DNA of 46,257 nt from Thiobacillus sp. (lineage in GTDB: Bacteria; Pseudomonadota; Gammaproteobacteria; Burkholderiales; Thiobacillaceae), in assembly GCA_013335435.1 (NCBI GenBank), contig JAAXVP010000002.1, positions 1 through 46,257 of the forward strand, written 5' to 3'. How positions within the stretch are numbered: position 1 is the stretch's first letter; each line of letters starts with the position of its first letter. The notes under the pieces were generated by a model, which worked only from the letters and a program-made list of their open reading frames with translations, did no database searches and was not told the origin of the DNA. Shown piece after piece: positions 44,560 to 46,257 of the stretch. A program made the translations under genes and the position numbers.

Positions 44560-44579
44560 CCCCAGGAAGTCTGAAAACA

Positions 44580-46257
44580 TGGCAAAAGTTCAAGTCACCG
44601 ATCTCGTCCTGCGCGACGGCCACCAATCCCTCATCGCCACGCGCATGCGCACCGACGACATGCTGCCGATCTGCGGCAAACTCGACCAAGTCGGCTTCTG
44701 GTCGCTCGAGGCCTGGGGCGGCGCCACCTTCGACGCCTGCGTGCGTTTCCTCAAGGAAGACCCCTGGGAGCGCCTGAAGAAACTGCGCCGGGCCCTGCCC
44801 AATACCCGCATCCAGATGCTCCTGCGCGGCCAGAACCTGCTCGGCTACCGCCACTACGCCGACGACGTGGTGCGCGCCTTCGTGCAGAAGTCCGCCGACA
44901 ACGGCATCGACGTATTCCGCGTCTTCGACGCCATGAACGACCTGCGCAACATGCGGGTCGCCATCGAGGCGGTGAAGAAGTCCAGCAAGCATGCCCAGGG
45001 CGCCATTTCCTACACGGTCAGCCCGGTCCACGACACCGCCTATTTCGTCGACATGGCGAAACAGCTGACCGAGATGGGCGTCGACTCGATCGCCATCAAG
45101 GACATGGCCGGCCTGCTCACGCCTTATGCCGCCTATGACCTGGTCAAGGCCATCAAGGGCGTCACCAGCCTGCCGGTCAACACCCACAGCCATGCCACCG
45201 CCGGCCTCTCGGCCATGGTGCACATGAAGGCCGTGGAGGCCGGCGCCGACATCGTCGACGGCTGCAACTCGGCCTTCTCCGAGGGTGCCAGCCATGCCAC
45301 CACGGAGAGCCTGGTCGCCGCCCTCCAGGGCACCGAGTACGACACCGGCCTCGACCTGGGCAAGCTGCAGGAGATCGCCGCCTATTTCCGCGAGGTGCGC
45401 AAAAAATACTGGCAGTTCGAGATGGATACCCATCTGGTCGATACCCGCATCCTGACCTCCCAGGTGCCTGGCGGCATGATCTCCAACCTGGCCAACCAGT
45501 TGAAGGAACAGGGCGCGCTCAACCGCATGGACGACGTCATGCTGGAGATCCCGCGCGTCCGCGAAGACCTGGGCTTTCCGCCGCTGGTCACCCCGACCTC
45601 GCAGATCGTCGGCACCCAGGCTGTGCTCAACGTCCTCACCGGCGGCCGCTACAAGTCGGTTACCAACGAGGTCAAGGGCTACCTGCTCGGCCGCTACGGC
45701 AAGGCGCCTGGCGCGGTCAACGAGGAAGTGCGCAAGCTGGCGGTCGGCAACCAGGAAGTCATCACCTGCCGGCCGGCCGATCTGATCAGTGATGAACTGG
45801 ACAAGCTGCGCGGCGAGATCGAGGGCCTGGCCAAGTCCGACGAGGACGTCCTGACCTACGCCATGTTCCCGGACCTCGGCCGCACCTTCCTACAGGAACG
45901 CGCCGCCGGCTCCCTGTCGCCCGAGCCCCTGCTGCCGCCGGAATCCCGCGAGGCCGCCGCCAGCCCGGCACTTTATGCGCCGAACGAATTCAACATCACC
46001 CTGCACGGCGAGACCTACCACATCCGCATCACCGGCACCGGTCGCGGCGACGACACCGAGCGCCCCTTCTACGTCCACGTCGACGGCATCTCGGAAGAGG
46101 TCCTGGTCGAGACACTGGACGAGGTCGAGGTCAGCGCCGGTTTGGGCGTGAAAGACCGCGTTGAACGCCTCGCGGTTGGTCTGCTCGGGATGAAGCGACG
46201 ACATCGCATTGGTGCCGGCGATGACCGCGGCAAGTCCCTTGGCGCTGTCGCCGGTGC
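44580..46257 (+). CDS. pycB: pyruvate carboxylase subunit B / oxaloacetate decarboxylase alpha subunit, 3'-incomplete
   Basis: VQVTDLVLRDGHQSLIATRMRTDDMLPI; FDAMNDLRNM; IKDMAGLLTPYAAYDLV; NTHSHATAGLS; open to the window edge, but family similarity appears to stop near 46135. Confidence 0.88.
46131..46257 (-). other. protein-like reading frame on the opposite strand at the window end (possible fragment of an unrelated gene)
   Basis: Reverse complement reads TGDSAKGLAAVIAGTNAMSSLHPEQTNREAFNAVFHAQTGAD without stops, while the + strand frame no longer resembles PycB. Confidence 0.35.

Overview
46.3 kb of GC-rich, gene-dense bacterial DNA, probably a betaproteobacterial chromosome fragment (inferred from gene content and synteny). 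About 43 protein-coding genes can be supported. No rRNA, tRNA, CRISPR array, transposase or prophage was recognised. Most of the window is housekeeping: icd, rluE-like, efp/earP, yhcC-ubiU-ubiV, lolA-ftsK, malQ, trxB, tadA, fabI, and a canonical yceD-rpmF-plsX-fabH-fabD-fabG-acpP-fabF-pabC-mltG-tmk-holB-pilZ-tatD block, ending in a split pyruvate carboxylase (pycA and a partial pycB). The most interesting content is: (i) a ~1153-aa protein at 26412-29873 that I suspect is a PPi-type PEP carboxykinase; (ii) two adjacent secreted proteins sharing an undescribed N-terminal Cys motif (GxDLYxTIGCPGxGLxDxxCK), one carrying about nine degenerate VPAxY repeats and a peptidoglycan-binding-like C-terminus; (iii) a VPLPA/PEP-CTERM protein with an 18-bp in-frame tandem repeat, plus an unlinked exosortase-associated acyltransferase; (iv) a carbamate kinase overlapping a cyclic-2,3-diphosphoglycerate-synthetase-like P-loop protein; (v) several structured intergenic elements, including a REP-like leader before ubiU, mutually exclusive hairpins between ubiU and ubiV, an inverted REP pair between acpP and fabF, and an antisense terminator at the smr start codon; (vi) a probable chimeric or rearranged right end where pycB loses its biotinyl domain. 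All functional calls come from reading the sequence; no database search was run.
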